NCBI RefSeq assembly: GCF_000286835.2
Contig: NZ_AJYD02000029.1
Coordinates: forward strand, 1-34,921
Origin: Enterovibrio norvegicus FF-33
GTDB lineage: Bacteria; Pseudomonadota; Gammaproteobacteria; Enterobacterales; Vibrionaceae
Length of the DNA: 34,921 bases
Direction of reading: 5' to 3'
Positions 9,601 to 18,003 of this stretch are shown one piece after another. The translations under genes were made by a program, and so were the position numbers. Position 1 is the first letter of the stretch. The number at the start of each line of letters is the position of its first letter. The notes below the pieces were generated by a model. The model saw only the letters and a program-made list of their open reading frames with translations, did not search any database and had not been told where the DNA came from.

Positions 9601-10355
9601 TGCTTCAAAAAGCGCAAAATCATGTGGCAGAGGTATTGGCTCATGAAAACGCAGAACGATTGCAGCAAACGCCACTCGATGAAGTAGAAACAGCGCTTCA
9701 GGCGCAAACTGACGTACTTAACCAATTGGCAAAACGCAGTGGTGAGCTAAGTAATGAGTTGTCATCTGACAAGCAACGTCGAGAGAATCAACAAGCCTTG
9801 TTTGCTGAGATTGAACGCCTTCGCGCAGACTACGATGATATTCAGTATTTGCACTCGCTGATCGGTTCACAAAAGGGCGATAAATTCCGCAAGTTTGCCC
9901 AAGGCTTAACACTGGATAATCTGGTGTACCTCGCGAACAAACAGCTGGATCGCATTCATGGTCGATACCAACTTAATCGCAAGCAGGGTGAGGGGTTAGA
10001 ATTAAGTGTGCTCGATACGTGGCAGGGCGATATTGAACGTGACACGAAGACCCTGTCAGGCGGCGAAAGCTTCTTGGTCAGCTTGGCGTTAGCATTGGCG
10101 CTTTCTGATCTCGTGAGCCACAAAACCAGCATTGATTCTCTGTTCCTTGATGAAGGATTTGGCACGCTAGACAGCGAAACCTTGGATATTGCTTTGGATG
10201 CACTGGATAGCTTAAACGCATCCGGCAAGATGATTGGGGTGATCAGTCATATCGAAGCGATGAAAGAGCGGATCCCGACGCAATTGCGCGTATCTAAAAA
10301 GACCGGATTGGGAATTAGCGAGCTAGAAAGTGACTATCGAGTCACGAGAGCGTAA
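6675..10355 (+). CDS. sbcC: Exonuclease ATPase subunit SbcC (Rad50-like)
   Basis: The SMC-family ATPase partner of SbcD. Walker A GATGAGKTT is at 37-45 and the Q-loop region SQGDF near 154. The zinc hook CPLC is at 598-601, almost the exact middle. The ABC signature (LSGGES) is near 1127 and Walker B LFLDE at 1156-1160, followed by a D-loop (GTLD). Between the head halves and the hook lie two very long Gln/Ala/Glu-rich coiled coils. At 1226 residues it is about 180 longer than E. coli SbcC (1048). The extra length is spread over both arms, since the hook stays central. Translation starts inside the sbcD stop. I see no clear terminator before phoB. Confidence 0.95.
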   Translation: MKILSLRFKNLNSLKGEWKIDFTQTPFVDNGLFAITGATGAGKTTLLDAICLALYHQTPRLGLISTSSNEIMTRGTAECAAEVEFEVKGHPYRAFWSMRRSRGKVDGNLQQADVELVDAKTDKVLATQVKQKNELVEDITGLDFSRFTKSMMLSQGDFAAFLNAKENERAELLEELTGTEIYGRISEKVHEHFAAAKLLLSQKEAEAKGVQLLSAEEVEAVEKALADADANHKTQQGRQVELTAHLAWWKEHQKSQQEKTQAEQQQHLAQSNWDTAQPRIEKLENSEPAEKLRMPYELWQTAMQKSASSAEAFAAKQHMLTTSTEQSETAEKSLTVAQETLTQTKAQHQALDALITEKVMPLDAEIKHSTQRHQDVSAQSLALQTKCADQTSVRDEKARSLAEQNQALAVVTAYLSEHQSAGMLKQHLGQWAQMGQQIQQEQSAMGALTEQEKTLNESLNADKARAEKDQQAQRAAVAASDSAKRHWEALQHAFVEATAKGDVEAIDKQREQLNTQLSTHFQLSQWQQQWIDIDKDNVEKRTLLEQQTVLTTTLEQELVALRGQFKDKKQLIDALGKLVSQEEHLAQYRAALQPNEHCPLCGSTEHPALTGAVLNVSETVQQKIDAETVLSQLEITGKETGVKLETCKRYVTELDQQIARTQSQQAALEHQWAETSSALGMVLAIQQKDAFTAFTDEQKQARDTLTQTLTQLKDQDKHLQLAKQQWDDAERVQTGVEQALSLLTLTIKNNEQQRHRLQEDKRLRLDKVDTLQAALNTEIVDSGYTAPDADTLLTWLEERKQDAELWDQNTQRKDALGKAVALLESELAGISRELIALNEQQLAMQADSEKLLGVLNGVKAQRDALFGDKVAEQERQNSAVKLANAEQALTLSQQQAQQCQGDLRAIQAEVSSLEQALNSQKEDTANKETTWNERLLASPFSSLDAFQSALLPEDEKQQLLVEKRQLEHALEVAKVLLQKAQNHVAEVLAHENAERLQQTPLDEVETALQAQTDVLNQLAKRSGELSNELSSDKQRRENQQALFAEIERLRADYDDIQYLHSLIGSQKGDKFRKFAQGLTLDNLVYLANKQLDRIHGRYQLNRKQGEGLELSVLDTWQGDIERDTKTLSGGESFLVSLALALALSDLVSHKTSIDSLFLDEGFGTLDSETLDIALDALDSLNASGKMIGVISHIEAMKERIPTQLRVSKKTGLGISELESDYRVTRA

Positions 10356-10437
10356 TCTGCTATAGACCGTATGTTTCGTGGTGTGTAGGGATAAGTCGAC
10401 ATAATCTAGCAATGTCTGTACACGCATTCATCGCGAA

Positions 10438-10471
10438 AGGTCACAAAACTGTCATAATAGAATCACATAAT
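10438..10471 (+). promoter_or_regulatory. Pho box and -10 of the phoB operon
   Basis: The 18-base box AGGTCAC-AAAA-CTGTCAT at 10438-10455 matches the PhoB consensus (CTGTCAT-AWAW-CTGTCAY) at 15 of 18 positions. A third weaker 11-base unit (GAATCAC) follows. Exactly 10 bases after the box comes CATAAT (10466-10471) as -10, the geometry of PhoB-activated promoters that lack a good -35. Transcription should begin near 10478. This implies autoactivation of phoB-phoR-pstS. Confidence 0.75.
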
Positions 10472-10508
10472 GGCGCCCATAAATCATAAGTTAACTGGGT
10501 ATGAAATA

Positions 10509-11198
10509 ATGGTAAGACGGATTCTTGTTGTCGAAGACGAAGCACCGATTCGCGAGATGCTGTGCTTTGTACTGGAACAAAAAGGCTATCAGGCCGTAGA
10601 AGCAGAAGACTATGACAGTGCTCTGGAAAAAATCTGCGAGCCTTACCCTGAACTGATCCTGATGGATTGGATGTTGCCGGGTGGATCAGGGATCAATCTG
10701 ATCAAGCACCTAAAACGCGATGAATTGACTCGTCAAATCCCTGTTGTGATGCTTACCGCTCGCGGCGAAGAAGAAGACAAAGTTCGTGGTTTAGAAGTGG
10801 GCGCAGATGATTACATCACTAAACCTTTTTCACCTAAAGAGCTGATGGCGCGATTAAAAGCCGTGATGCGTCGTGTATCGCCGACCTCTTTGGATGATGT
10901 TATAGACGTTCAGGGCTTGAAACTTGACCCTGTTTCTCACCGCGTGACTGCGAATGAAAAACCGCTGGATATGGGTCCAACAGAATTTAAGATGTTGCAC
11001 TTTTTCATGACCCACCAAGAGCGCGTTTACAGCCGTGAGCAGCTTCTCAATAACGTTTGGGGTACCAACGTATATGTAGAAGATCGCACCGTAGATGTGC
11101 ATATTCGCCGTTTGCGAAAAGCGCTGGAAGAAGACGGGCACGACAAACTGGTTCAGACAGTGCGTGGTGCTGGCTACCGTTTCTCAACGCGCGCCTAG
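10509..11198 (+). CDS. phoB: Phosphate response regulator PhoB
   Basis: An OmpR-type two-component regulator that binds Pho boxes and activates the phosphate-starvation regulon. The receiver domain (1-120) has acidic residues E9-D10, phosphoacceptor D53 (MDWMLPG), T83 and K105 (TKPFSP). The C-terminal winged helix (about 128-229) ends with the DNA-binding [14 protein letters not shown]. An in-frame ATG 39 bases upstream would give 242 residues, but it lies inside the promoter, before the expected transcription start. The ATG chosen here gives 229 residues, identical to E. coli PhoB, and [16 protein letters not shown] as the usual beginning. A two-codon reading frame (ATGAAATAA) ends on the first base of this start codon. 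Confidence 0.96.
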   Translation: MVRRILVVEDEAPIREMLCFVLEQKGYQAVEAEDYDSALEKICEPYPELILMDWMLPGGSGINLIKHLKRDELTRQIPVVMLTARGEEEDKVRGLEVGADDYITKPFSPKELMARLKAVMRRVSPTSLDDVIDVQGLKLDPVSHRVTANEKPLDMGPTEFKMLHFFMTHQERVYSREQLLNNVWGTNVYVEDRTVDVHIRRLRKALEEDGHDKLVQTVRGAGYRFSTRA

Positions 11199-11260
11199 CC
11201 TGACAAATTAATAATCATGTTGCTATCCGTTGGCCACGGGATGGCCTGATGGAGACATAG

Positions 11261-12556
11261 ATGGTCGAAAGACTCACATGGAAAAAGCTGGCCTTAGAGC
11301 TAGCTTTTTTTTATTTACCTTGGTTTGTGATTGGCTGGTTCTTTGGCGGTCTGCCTTGGTTATTACTGCTCGCTACTGTGCTTGTTCTGTTGTGGAACTT
11401 TTATCACCAACTCAAGCTTTCTGATTGGTTGTGGAAGGAGCGCAGTCTCACTCCGCCTTCGGGTTCGGGCAGTTGGACACCGCTGTTCAATGGTATTTAT
11501 CGGTTGCAGAAACGTAACCGTCGCCGTCGTAAAGAGCTCGCTAACCTGATCCGTCGATTCCGTAACGGTGCAGAATCACTCCCCGATGCCGTTGTGGTGT
11601 TTGAACACGATGGGTCGATTGTGTGGTGTAACAAGCTGGCACAAGATCTTCTTGGCTTTCGCATGCCCGATGATGCCGGTCAGTATATTGGCAACCTTAT
11701 CCGTACGCCTGAATTCATTGAATATTTGAGCCGAGCAGAACTCGGTGAAGCATTCGAGATGCGCTCACCGCTACATGTATCGAAAACTCTCGAGTTTCGT
11801 ACCATGCCTTACGCGGAAGGCGAGTATCTGATGGTCGTGCGTGACATTACGCAGCTTAAACAGCTTGAAGGTATGCGTCGTAACTTCTTTGCCAACGTTT
11901 CTCATGAATTACGGACACCCATGACAGTGCTTCGTGGCTACTTAGAAATGGCAGAAGATCCTGACATGCTGGTGGGCCCGATGTGGGATAAAGCACACGG
12001 TGTGATGACAGAGCAATTGACGCGTATGGAGGGATTAGTTGAGCAACTACTTACGCTCTCGAAAATCGAAGCCAGTGTGAAAATCGCGCTTGATCAGAAA
12101 GTGAATGTTCCTGCCATGTTGGATGTACTGCAAAAAGAAGCTCAAGCACTCAGTGGCGATCAAGCTCATGAGTTTGAATTTGACGTTGACCATTCACTTA
12201 GTGTGCTTGGGGACGACGATCAGCTGCGAAGTGCTATCTCTAATTTGGTTTACAACGCGGTTAAGCACACGCCAGCCAGTGCGAAGATCACCGTGCGTTG
12301 GTTTAGAACGCCTCAAGGTCCACGCCTCGAAGTGAAAGACAGCGGAGAAGGAATTGCACCTCAGCATATCGATCGCCTAACGGAGCGTTTTTATCGGGTC
12401 GATAAAGCGCGATCTCGTGAAACGGGCGGCAGTGGTTTGGGATTAGCGATAGTAAAACACGCTCTGAATCATCATGAATCGGAACTCGAGATATACAGCA
12501 AGGTCGGTAAAGGCAGCGTGTTCTCCTTTACCTTACCGGAGCGGTTGGCATGTTAA
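11261..12556 (+). CDS. phoR: Phosphate sensor histidine kinase PhoR
   Basis: The membrane kinase and phosphatase of PhoB. Length 431 residues, the same as E. coli. Two hydrophobic segments (about 11-28 and 31-47) form a hairpin with almost no periplasmic loop, followed by a very basic stretch (RNRRRRKE near 85-92) and a PAS domain (about 100-200). The HisKA motif has H215 in [10 protein letters not shown]. The ATPase domain has an N box (NLVYNAVKH near 328), a G1 box (DSGEGIAP) and a G2 box ([14 protein letters not shown]). Lacking a periplasmic sensor, PhoR is expected to read phosphate through the Pst transporter and PhoU. GGAG precedes the ATG by about eight bases. The gene overlaps the next one by seven bases. 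Confidence 0.96.
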   Translation: MVERLTWKKLALELAFFYLPWFVIGWFFGGLPWLLLLATVLVLLWNFYHQLKLSDWLWKERSLTPPSGSGSWTPLFNGIYRLQKRNRRRRKELANLIRRFRNGAESLPDAVVVFEHDGSIVWCNKLAQDLLGFRMPDDAGQYIGNLIRTPEFIEYLSRAELGEAFEMRSPLHVSKTLEFRTMPYAEGEYLMVVRDITQLKQLEGMRRNFFANVSHELRTPMTVLRGYLEMAEDPDMLVGPMWDKAHGVMTEQLTRMEGLVEQLLTLSKIEASVKIALDQKVNVPAMLDVLQKEAQALSGDQAHEFEFDVDHSLSVLGDDDQLRSAISNLVYNAVKHTPASAKITVRWFRTPQGPRLEVKDSGEGIAPQHIDRLTERFYRVDKARSRETGGSGLGLAIVKHALNHHESELEIYSKVGKGSVFSFTLPERLAC

Positions 12557-13500
12557 AGCAGGCCTTCGTCGTCATCGGTTTTTTGATGCTTGGTGGCGTT
12601 GCGTCGGCAGATGATCATCTGCCGCTTTATCATCGCGCTGATAGTATTTCTGGCAACCTATCTACCGTGGGCTCTGACACTTTGGCCAATTTGGTGACAC
12701 AGTGGGGAGCGTTGTTCAAAAAGTACTACCCTAGCGTGAATGTTCAAATTCAAACCTCAGGGTCATCGACCGCTGTTCCGGCGCTAATTGAAGCAACGGC
12801 ACAGTTCGGTACGATGAGTCGCCAAATGCGTCCGCGAGAAGTCGAATTGTTTGAGCGTAAATATGGCTATCCGCCAACATCCATCAAAGTGGCCATTGAT
12901 GCGATGGCGATTTTTGTTCATCAGGATAATCCGCTGACAGTGCTTGATATGACGCAAATTGACGCATTGTTTTCTCAAACATTGCGCTGCGGTTCAACTG
13001 AGCGTTTTGAAAAGTGGGGGCAGTTAGGGCTAGGTGGAAGCTGGGATAAACGTAACATTCAGCTATTTGGTCGTAACTCCGTTTCGGGCACTTACGGCTT
13101 CTTCAAAGATAAAGCACTATGTGATGGCGACTTTCGTGCCGACGTCAACGAACAACCTGGCTCTGCCTCTGTGGTGCAGTCGGTGAGTTCATCGCTCAAT
13201 GCGGTGGGTTATGCAGGGGTGGGGTATCGTACGGCAGGGGCTAAAATGTTGCCGCTGGATGTGGACGGTGAGTCTGTGTATGCCACTGTCGATAACGTCA
13301 CCTCCGGCGTCTATCCACTATCACGCTACTTATACGTCTACCTAAATAAAGTGCCAAATAGACCTTTAGCACCTATGGAAGCCGAGTTTATAAAGCTCAT
13401 GTTGTCGCGTCAGGGGCAAGAACTTGCTGCCGCTGAAGGCTTTGTACCGTTGCCTGAAAATGTCATAGAAGAGCAATTAACAGCTTTGGATTTGCAGTGA
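12550..13500 (+). CDS. pstS: PstS-family periplasmic phosphate-binding protein
   Basis: A solute-binding protein of the PstS/PBP-like family for phosphate capture and delivery to PstCAB. It has a signal peptide (about 1-20, cleavage after VASA). Phosphate-contact segments are visible: STVGSDTL (about 38-45), [12 protein letters not shown] (about 73-84), TMSRQM, and [12 protein letters not shown] (about 175-186). Length 316 residues. The ATG overlaps the phoR stop (ATGTTAA), so it is the third gene of the phoB operon rather than part of pstCAB-phoU, 4.5 kb away. It may be the main PstS or a second one; nothing in the sequence decides this. A terminator follows. Confidence 0.9.
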   Translation: MLKQAFVVIGFLMLGGVASADDHLPLYHRADSISGNLSTVGSDTLANLVTQWGALFKKYYPSVNVQIQTSGSSTAVPALIEATAQFGTMSRQMRPREVELFERKYGYPPTSIKVAIDAMAIFVHQDNPLTVLDMTQIDALFSQTLRCGSTERFEKWGQLGLGGSWDKRNIQLFGRNSVSGTYGFFKDKALCDGDFRADVNEQPGSASVVQSVSSSLNAVGYAGVGYRTAGAKMLPLDVDGESVYATVDNVTSGVYPLSRYLYVYLNKVPNRPLAPMEAEFIKLMLSRQGQELAAAEGFVPLPENVIEEQLTALDLQ

Positions 13501-13574
13501 GTTGCTAACCGAGATTGGTCGCGAATAATTGGCATAGAAAGGTTTGGTCTGGCTATAAGTATAAAAGTAAAAAG

Positions 13575-13607
13575 ACCGACGAAGCCAACGCTTCATCGGT
13601 TTTTTTG
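13575..13607 (+). terminator. Terminator of phoB-phoR-pstS
   Basis: ACCGACGAAGC pairs with GCTTCATCGGT (one mismatch) around a CAAC loop and is followed by seven T residues. It lies between the convergent pstS and ppx genes and probably stops transcription from both sides. Confidence 0.8.
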
Positions 13608-13634
13608 TTTATATTTTATCAGTAGCCTCAAAGG

Positions 13635-15143
13635 CTATTTCGCAATGGTCAGTGTCCAGCCTACAGCTGCCCAATAGGCTTGTTCAGTCTCAAGATCAGC
13701 AGCAAGTAAGCGATTCTGGCTAAGCCAATGTTCTGGGAAAACGAGTGACCAATGGTCATCATTGGCCTCTAGTTTTACATCTGGTAGAGGATCACCAGAG
13801 CGCTGAACGTTAAGCACACAAGCCAGGCGCAAGGCACGAATGAGCGGAAAAATATGTTTTAGCTTGAACAGTGCAAACTCAGGCATTTCACCCAATTTCA
13901 ACGCTTTGCGATGAAAGCGTGTCAGTGTTGCCAATACGGTTTGTTGCTCTTGGTTAAAGCCCGATAAATTGGTGTTTTGTAGGATATATGCGGAATGCTT
14001 GTGAAAGCCTGAATGTGAAATACTCAGACCGACTTCATGCAACAGCGCGGCCCAGCTCATGAGGATCACCAATTCTGCTTTCTTGGGACCCAACTGAGGT
14101 TCCGCTTGTAAATAGACGTTTTCGGCTACCTGTTGAACGCGCTCGGCATGATCTTGGTCGATGTGATAGCGCTCAGCGAGATCGGCGGCGGTACGGCTTC
14201 GAATATCACTGTGTTGGAATCTGTCTTCCATTTCATAGAGAAGACCTTCTCTAAGAGCGCCGTCAGAGAAAACCATTTTTTCGATATTCAATGCGTGGAA
14301 TACCCCTAAAAGAAGAGCAAGTCCCGCTGCGAAAACAGGCTGTCTGTCAGGTGATAGACCTGGAAGCACTAATTCGTCGCTCGACTTAAATGCCAGTACT
14401 TGTTCAATCAAACCATCAAGACGTTTGCGGGTGATAATGCCGTCGTCATGACCACTGGCAATCAACACTTCTCGTATTGCCTTGATGGTGCCAGAAGATC
14501 CGACAGCTTCCTCCCAGCCATATTTGATGTATTGGCGAGCCATGCCCTCGAGCTTCAATTCCGCAGCAAGTTGCGCGGACGCAAAGCGTTTTGGTGATAT
14601 CTCTCCGTCTTTGAAAAAGCGCTCGTTAAAGCTGACGCAACCCATTCGTTTGCTGTTAACCAAGGCGGGATTGAAATTTTTCCCAATCACTAACTCAGTA
14701 CTTCCCCCACCAATATCAACAACTAACTTCCGGTCTTCTCCTGGCTGCGTATGGCTAACGCCTAAATAAATCAGTCTTGCTTCTTCAACGCCAGGAATGA
14801 TTTCGATGGGATAGGGGAAAGCAAGCTGAGCTCGCTGCAAAAACACATGACTATTTTTTGCTTCGCGTAAGGTGAAGGTTGCGGCGACACGCACGTTTTC
14901 CTGATCAAATCCCTGCAAACGCTCGGCGAACATGGCCAAGCATTCAATGCCGCGGTTAATTGCGGCATTGTCGAGGTTCTGATGGTTATCGAGACCAGAA
15001 GCTAGTCTAACTCGCTGTTTATGGCGGCTGACAATTTGAAGCCCTTGACCGACGACACGGGCAACGACCATGTGGAAACTGTTTGAACCGAGATCAATGG
15101 CTGCGATCTCTCGTGGCTTTTCAGGATTGGTGGTATCACTCAT
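13635..15143 (-). CDS. ppx: Exopolyphosphatase Ppx
   Basis: Ppx removes terminal phosphates from long-chain polyphosphate; the family (Ppx/GppA) can also hydrolyse pppGpp. The sugar-kinase/HSP70-like fold is shown by the phosphate-1 motif [14 protein letters not shown] (about 14-27) and the phosphate-2 motif [14 protein letters not shown] (about 141-154). The C-terminal part (after about 310) has the HD-like helical region with [21 protein letters not shown]. Length 502 residues (E. coli Ppx 513, GppA 494). The link to ppk, which it overlaps by eight bases, favours Ppx over GppA. It is the third gene of a minus-strand operon with the ACT gene and ppk. Confidence 0.95.
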   Translation of the reverse strand: MSDTTNPEKPREIAAIDLGSNSFHMVVARVVGQGLQIVSRHKQRVRLASGLDNHQNLDNAAINRGIECLAMFAERLQGFDQENVRVAATFTLREAKNSHVFLQRAQLAFPYPIEIIPGVEEARLIYLGVSHTQPGEDRKLVVDIGGGSTELVIGKNFNPALVNSKRMGCVSFNERFFKDGEISPKRFASAQLAAELKLEGMARQYIKYGWEEAVGSSGTIKAIREVLIASGHDDGIITRKRLDGLIEQVLAFKSSDELVLPGLSPDRQPVFAAGLALLLGVFHALNIEKMVFSDGALREGLLYEMEDRFQHSDIRSRTAADLAERYHIDQDHAERVQQVAENVYLQAEPQLGPKKAELVILMSWAALLHEVGLSISHSGFHKHSAYILQNTNLSGFNQEQQTVLATLTRFHRKALKLGEMPEFALFKLKHIFPLIRALRLACVLNVQRSGDPLPDVKLEANDDHWSLVFPEHWLSQNRLLAADLETEQAYWAAVGWTLTIAK

Positions 15144-17235
15144 TCTTCTGCTTGTCCGCTAACCGTCGTTTTTCAGTTCTCTCCATTTGTTTAAGGTAAT
15201 CGTAAATTTCAATCTGCGAGCGTATTTTTTTGCGATTTCCGCGTTTTACATAGGCATTGGACATTTCTTTGTCCAAAACGCGTGCTTTGGCACGATCGGA
15301 AAACTGTATTTCAAGGATATCCATGATGCGGTCTTTCAATCGCTGATCTTTGATGGGGGTAGCGACTTCAATGCGGTTATCGATGTTACGTGTCATCCAG
15401 TCGGCAGATGAAATATAAACGTCTCTCTCTCCGCCGTTTTCAAATGCAAAAACGCGAGGGTGTTCAAGGAAGCGGTCGACGATACTGATTGCCCGAATGT
15501 TTTGACTTAATCCCTTAACGCCAGGGATCAGAGAGCACATACCTCGCACGATCATGCGTATTTTTACGCCCTCATTACTGGCCTTGTACAGCATGTTCAC
15601 CAAGCCAACATCAACGAGATTATTCACTTTCAACGTAATGCCGGATTTACGCTTGGCTCTTGCATGTTCAATCTCGCGATCGATCAATTTGTACAATCGG
15701 CTTCGTGAGTTTCGAGGTGACACGATGAGGTGATTGAATTTGACCGGTTTGTAGGGGTTTTCGATGAAGTTAAACACCTTTCTGACTTCAGTGGTGATGG
15801 ACTTGTCGGCGGTGAACAGGGAAAAGTCGGTATAAAGACGAGCGGTTTTTTCATGGAAATTACCCGTGCCGATGTGCGCGTATTCACGTAAGCCGTCCTC
15901 TTCTCGGCGTGAGATAAGGCAAAGCTTGGAGTGGATTTTAAGCCCTGGTGTACCAAAGACGACTTTCACCCCCGCATCTGTTAATACGCGAGCCCATTCT
16001 ATGTTGGCTTCTTCATCAAACCTCGCTTGTAACTCGACTACCACGGTGACCCGTTTGCCGTTGTTGGCTGCATCTATCATCGAATTGATGATGCGGCTTT
16101 TCTTTGCCACGCGGTAAACATTGATGCGAATGCTACGCACCTTGGGATCGTAAGAAGCCTGACGCACGAGCTCTGTCATGTGCTGGAAGGTGTGATACGG
16201 GTAGTAAAGCAGTATATCGCGTAAGCGAATGGCATCGAACGCATTGCCGGACTGACGAAAGTCAGCAGATTCAATGGGGGGCAATGGGGGGTTTTCTAAA
16301 TAGCGCATGCCGACATTGGGAAAACCAATAAAGTCTTTGAAATTATGGTAGCGCGCACCAGGCAAGACGCTGTCATAGTCCGAGATCCGGAGCATTCTGA
16401 TAATGCGCTTGACCATGGCTTTGGGCATGTCTCGCTGGTAGACGAAACGCACAGGCAGTGCGGTTATGCGTTGGTCGAGACTGTCTGACATGTTTTCTAG
16501 CAGACTATGATCGACTTCGTTGGTGAGATCATATTCAGCATCGCGCGTCATTTTCATCGCATAGGCTTCAACGCTGTCATAATCGAAAAAGCCTTGGAAT
16601 ATTTCATCGAGACAGAGCCGAATGATGTTATCAAGCAGAATGATGGTTTTTCGTCGACGTCGGCCTTTGGGTTCAGGCACTTTAATAAAGCGCTCAATTT
16701 CATTCGTGGGGATTTCAATCAGCGCATAACGCGTGGCTTGACCTTCTTTTTTGAGTTCGACGACAAGATAGGAATATGCGTCTTTGAGGAAAGAAAGCAA
16801 ATCCATATCATCAGTAAGAATAATGGGGGTGATATGGGGAAGAAGATTGCTGACAAAGTGCCTTTTTAGCCAGTTCTGCTGATACTCAGTCAGTTGAAGC
16901 TCGTTAACCAGAAAAATGTGTCGACGAGCCATCTCCAATAGAATGTCATTGTATAGATGGTCGAAGTCTTGATTAAGCTTCAGTACCTTGTCTTGAATTT
17001 TGCTGAGTAATTCTTTAGCTGTATTGTCGATACCCTGTTCTTCGTTGATCAGGATACGACGTTTCACATCAGCAAAGCGCACTTGATAAAACTCATCCAG
17101 ATTACTGGAGAAAATACCCAAAAAGCGAACCCGTTCAATAATAGGAACACTTTTGTCTGCTGCTTCTTGCAGTACCCGTTCATTGAAGGATAGCCAACTG
17201 AGTTCTTTATCTATGTAACAATTATCAGCGCTCAT
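15136..17235 (-). CDS. ppk: Polyphosphate kinase 1
   Basis: PPK1 polymerises the gamma phosphate of ATP into polyphosphate, reversibly, at the membrane. It has 699 residues (E. coli 688). The autophosphorylated histidine falls at H435 (GLKIHSK) and the second essential histidine at H592 ([12 protein letters not shown]), both at the E. coli numbers. Conserved blocks [17 protein letters not shown] and [16 protein letters not shown] complete the PLD-like catalytic halves. The N-terminal helical domain begins with [14 protein letters not shown]. The start follows GGGAAGA, a good ribosome binding site. It lies 15 bases after the ACT gene and overlaps ppx, so synthesis and breakdown enzymes are cotranslated. 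Confidence 0.97.
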   Translation of the reverse strand: MSADNCYIDKELSWLSFNERVLQEAADKSVPIIERVRFLGIFSSNLDEFYQVRFADVKRRILINEEQGIDNTAKELLSKIQDKVLKLNQDFDHLYNDILLEMARRHIFLVNELQLTEYQQNWLKRHFVSNLLPHITPIILTDDMDLLSFLKDAYSYLVVELKKEGQATRYALIEIPTNEIERFIKVPEPKGRRRRKTIILLDNIIRLCLDEIFQGFFDYDSVEAYAMKMTRDAEYDLTNEVDHSLLENMSDSLDQRITALPVRFVYQRDMPKAMVKRIIRMLRISDYDSVLPGARYHNFKDFIGFPNVGMRYLENPPLPPIESADFRQSGNAFDAIRLRDILLYYPYHTFQHMTELVRQASYDPKVRSIRINVYRVAKKSRIINSMIDAANNGKRVTVVVELQARFDEEANIEWARVLTDAGVKVVFGTPGLKIHSKLCLISRREEDGLREYAHIGTGNFHEKTARLYTDFSLFTADKSITTEVRKVFNFIENPYKPVKFNHLIVSPRNSRSRLYKLIDREIEHARAKRKSGITLKVNNLVDVGLVNMLYKASNEGVKIRMIVRGMCSLIPGVKGLSQNIRAISIVDRFLEHPRVFAFENGGERDVYISSADWMTRNIDNRIEVATPIKDQRLKDRIMDILEIQFSDRAKARVLDKEMSNAYVKRGNRKKIRSQIEIYDYLKQMERTEKRRLADKQKNE

Positions 17236-17250
17236 TCTTCCCTTTTCCTG

Positions 17251-17763
17251 CTAATGAATATCGTTGGTGTCAAACTCCACGATCAGATCATCAGATAGGC
17301 CTTCCAATGCCTCGCCAAGATCGTCTAGTGACGTAGTGTTCGCAATGTCTAAATCGAAATCTGCCGTGAAAATGACACCACCTGAATTAGCGGCACTTTG
17401 TGCAGTAGATTCCAGGTTGTTGATGTTTATTCCAAATTTTGCAATTTCGCGAGTCACTTCTTGAATAATCCCCGGGCGATCATTGCCTGTGACTGTCAAA
17501 GAGTGTGTTGTAGAGTCTGGTTCGGATTGATGAGGTGCATCGGTGATAAGAACATCAAGTTCGGAGATGTTATCCAGTGCAATGGACAATGCTTTTGCAT
17601 CATCATTTTTAATGTCTATCTGAATGATACCCGCGAATTTACCCGCGAGCTTACTTAGGCTACTCGCCTGCCAATTGCCGTGATGCTTGAATACGGTATC
17701 AGAAAGCGTTTCTACGAGACCTGGGCGATCGGTGCCGATCAAGGTAATAACTAACTGCTTCAT
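17251..17763 (-). CDS. ACT-domain regulator, GcvR family
   Basis: A 170-residue cytoplasmic protein made of two ACT domains: LVITLIGTDRPGLVETLSD at the N terminus and SLTVTGNDRPGIIQEVTRE from about residue 88. Each has the small-ligand-binding turn (GTDRPG, GNDRPG). The glycine cleavage repressor GcvR has the same architecture but is about 190 residues, and in E. coli lies elsewhere, so I give the family and not the gene. It has no DNA-binding domain and should act through protein contact after sensing an amino acid. It opens the operon with ppk and ppx. AAGGACC lies four bases before the ATG. Its ligand and partner here are unknown. Confidence 0.85.
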   Translation of the reverse strand: MKQLVITLIGTDRPGLVETLSDTVFKHHGNWQASSLSKLAGKFAGIIQIDIKNDDAKALSIALDNISELDVLITDAPHQSEPDSTTHSLTVTGNDRPGIIQEVTREIAKFGININNLESTAQSAANSGGVIFTADFDLDIANTTSLDDLGEALEGLSDDLIVEFDTNDIH

Positions 17764-17894
17764 GGTTGGTCCTTAACGTATACAGCGGAATGAAATTTCA
17801 TTATTAGATTTGCATGAAAGCGTGTCCACTGCTGCATTAATGGGCACTTCCGTTCTGTGCCACACATCAATGTTAGCGAGGCTAAACATGTTTT

Positions 17895-17912
17895 ATTACA
17901 GATTTATTACAG
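17895..17912 (-). promoter_or_regulatory. Inverted Pho-box-like element facing the ACT-ppk-ppx operon
   Basis: On the minus strand the sequence reads CTGTAAT-AAAT-CTGTAAT from right to left, matching the Pho-box consensus at 16 of 18 positions; both half-sites carry the same C to A change. On the plus strand it is seen as TTTATTACAG repeated with an 11-base period. The hexamer 10 bases downstream is TAGCCT, a poor -10 that keeps the first, second and last consensus bases. It lies 28 bases from the pstC Pho box and points the other way. Confidence 0.5.
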
Positions 17913-17939
17913 CTAGGCAGCTTGGTCTATATTTCTGGG

Positions 17940-17973
17940 CTGTCACATTTTTGTCATCAAATAGAAATATTAT
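17940..17973 (+). promoter_or_regulatory. Pho box and -10 of pstC-pstA-pstB-phoU
   Basis: CTGTCAC-ATTT-TTGTCAT at 17940-17957 matches the Pho consensus at 15 of 18 positions. After exactly 10 bases comes TATTAT (17968-17973) as -10. The arrangement equals that at phoB. Transcription should begin about 20 bases before the pstC start codon. Confidence 0.78.
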
Positions 17974-18003
17974 AGGCCGCTTAATCTAGGAAAAGAGGTA
18001 CCA

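Noticed and set aside
10470-10508. Longer phoB beginning at an upstream ATG
   Set aside because: The codon lies inside the -10 region of the Pho-box promoter, and the shorter form matches the family length and N terminus exactly.
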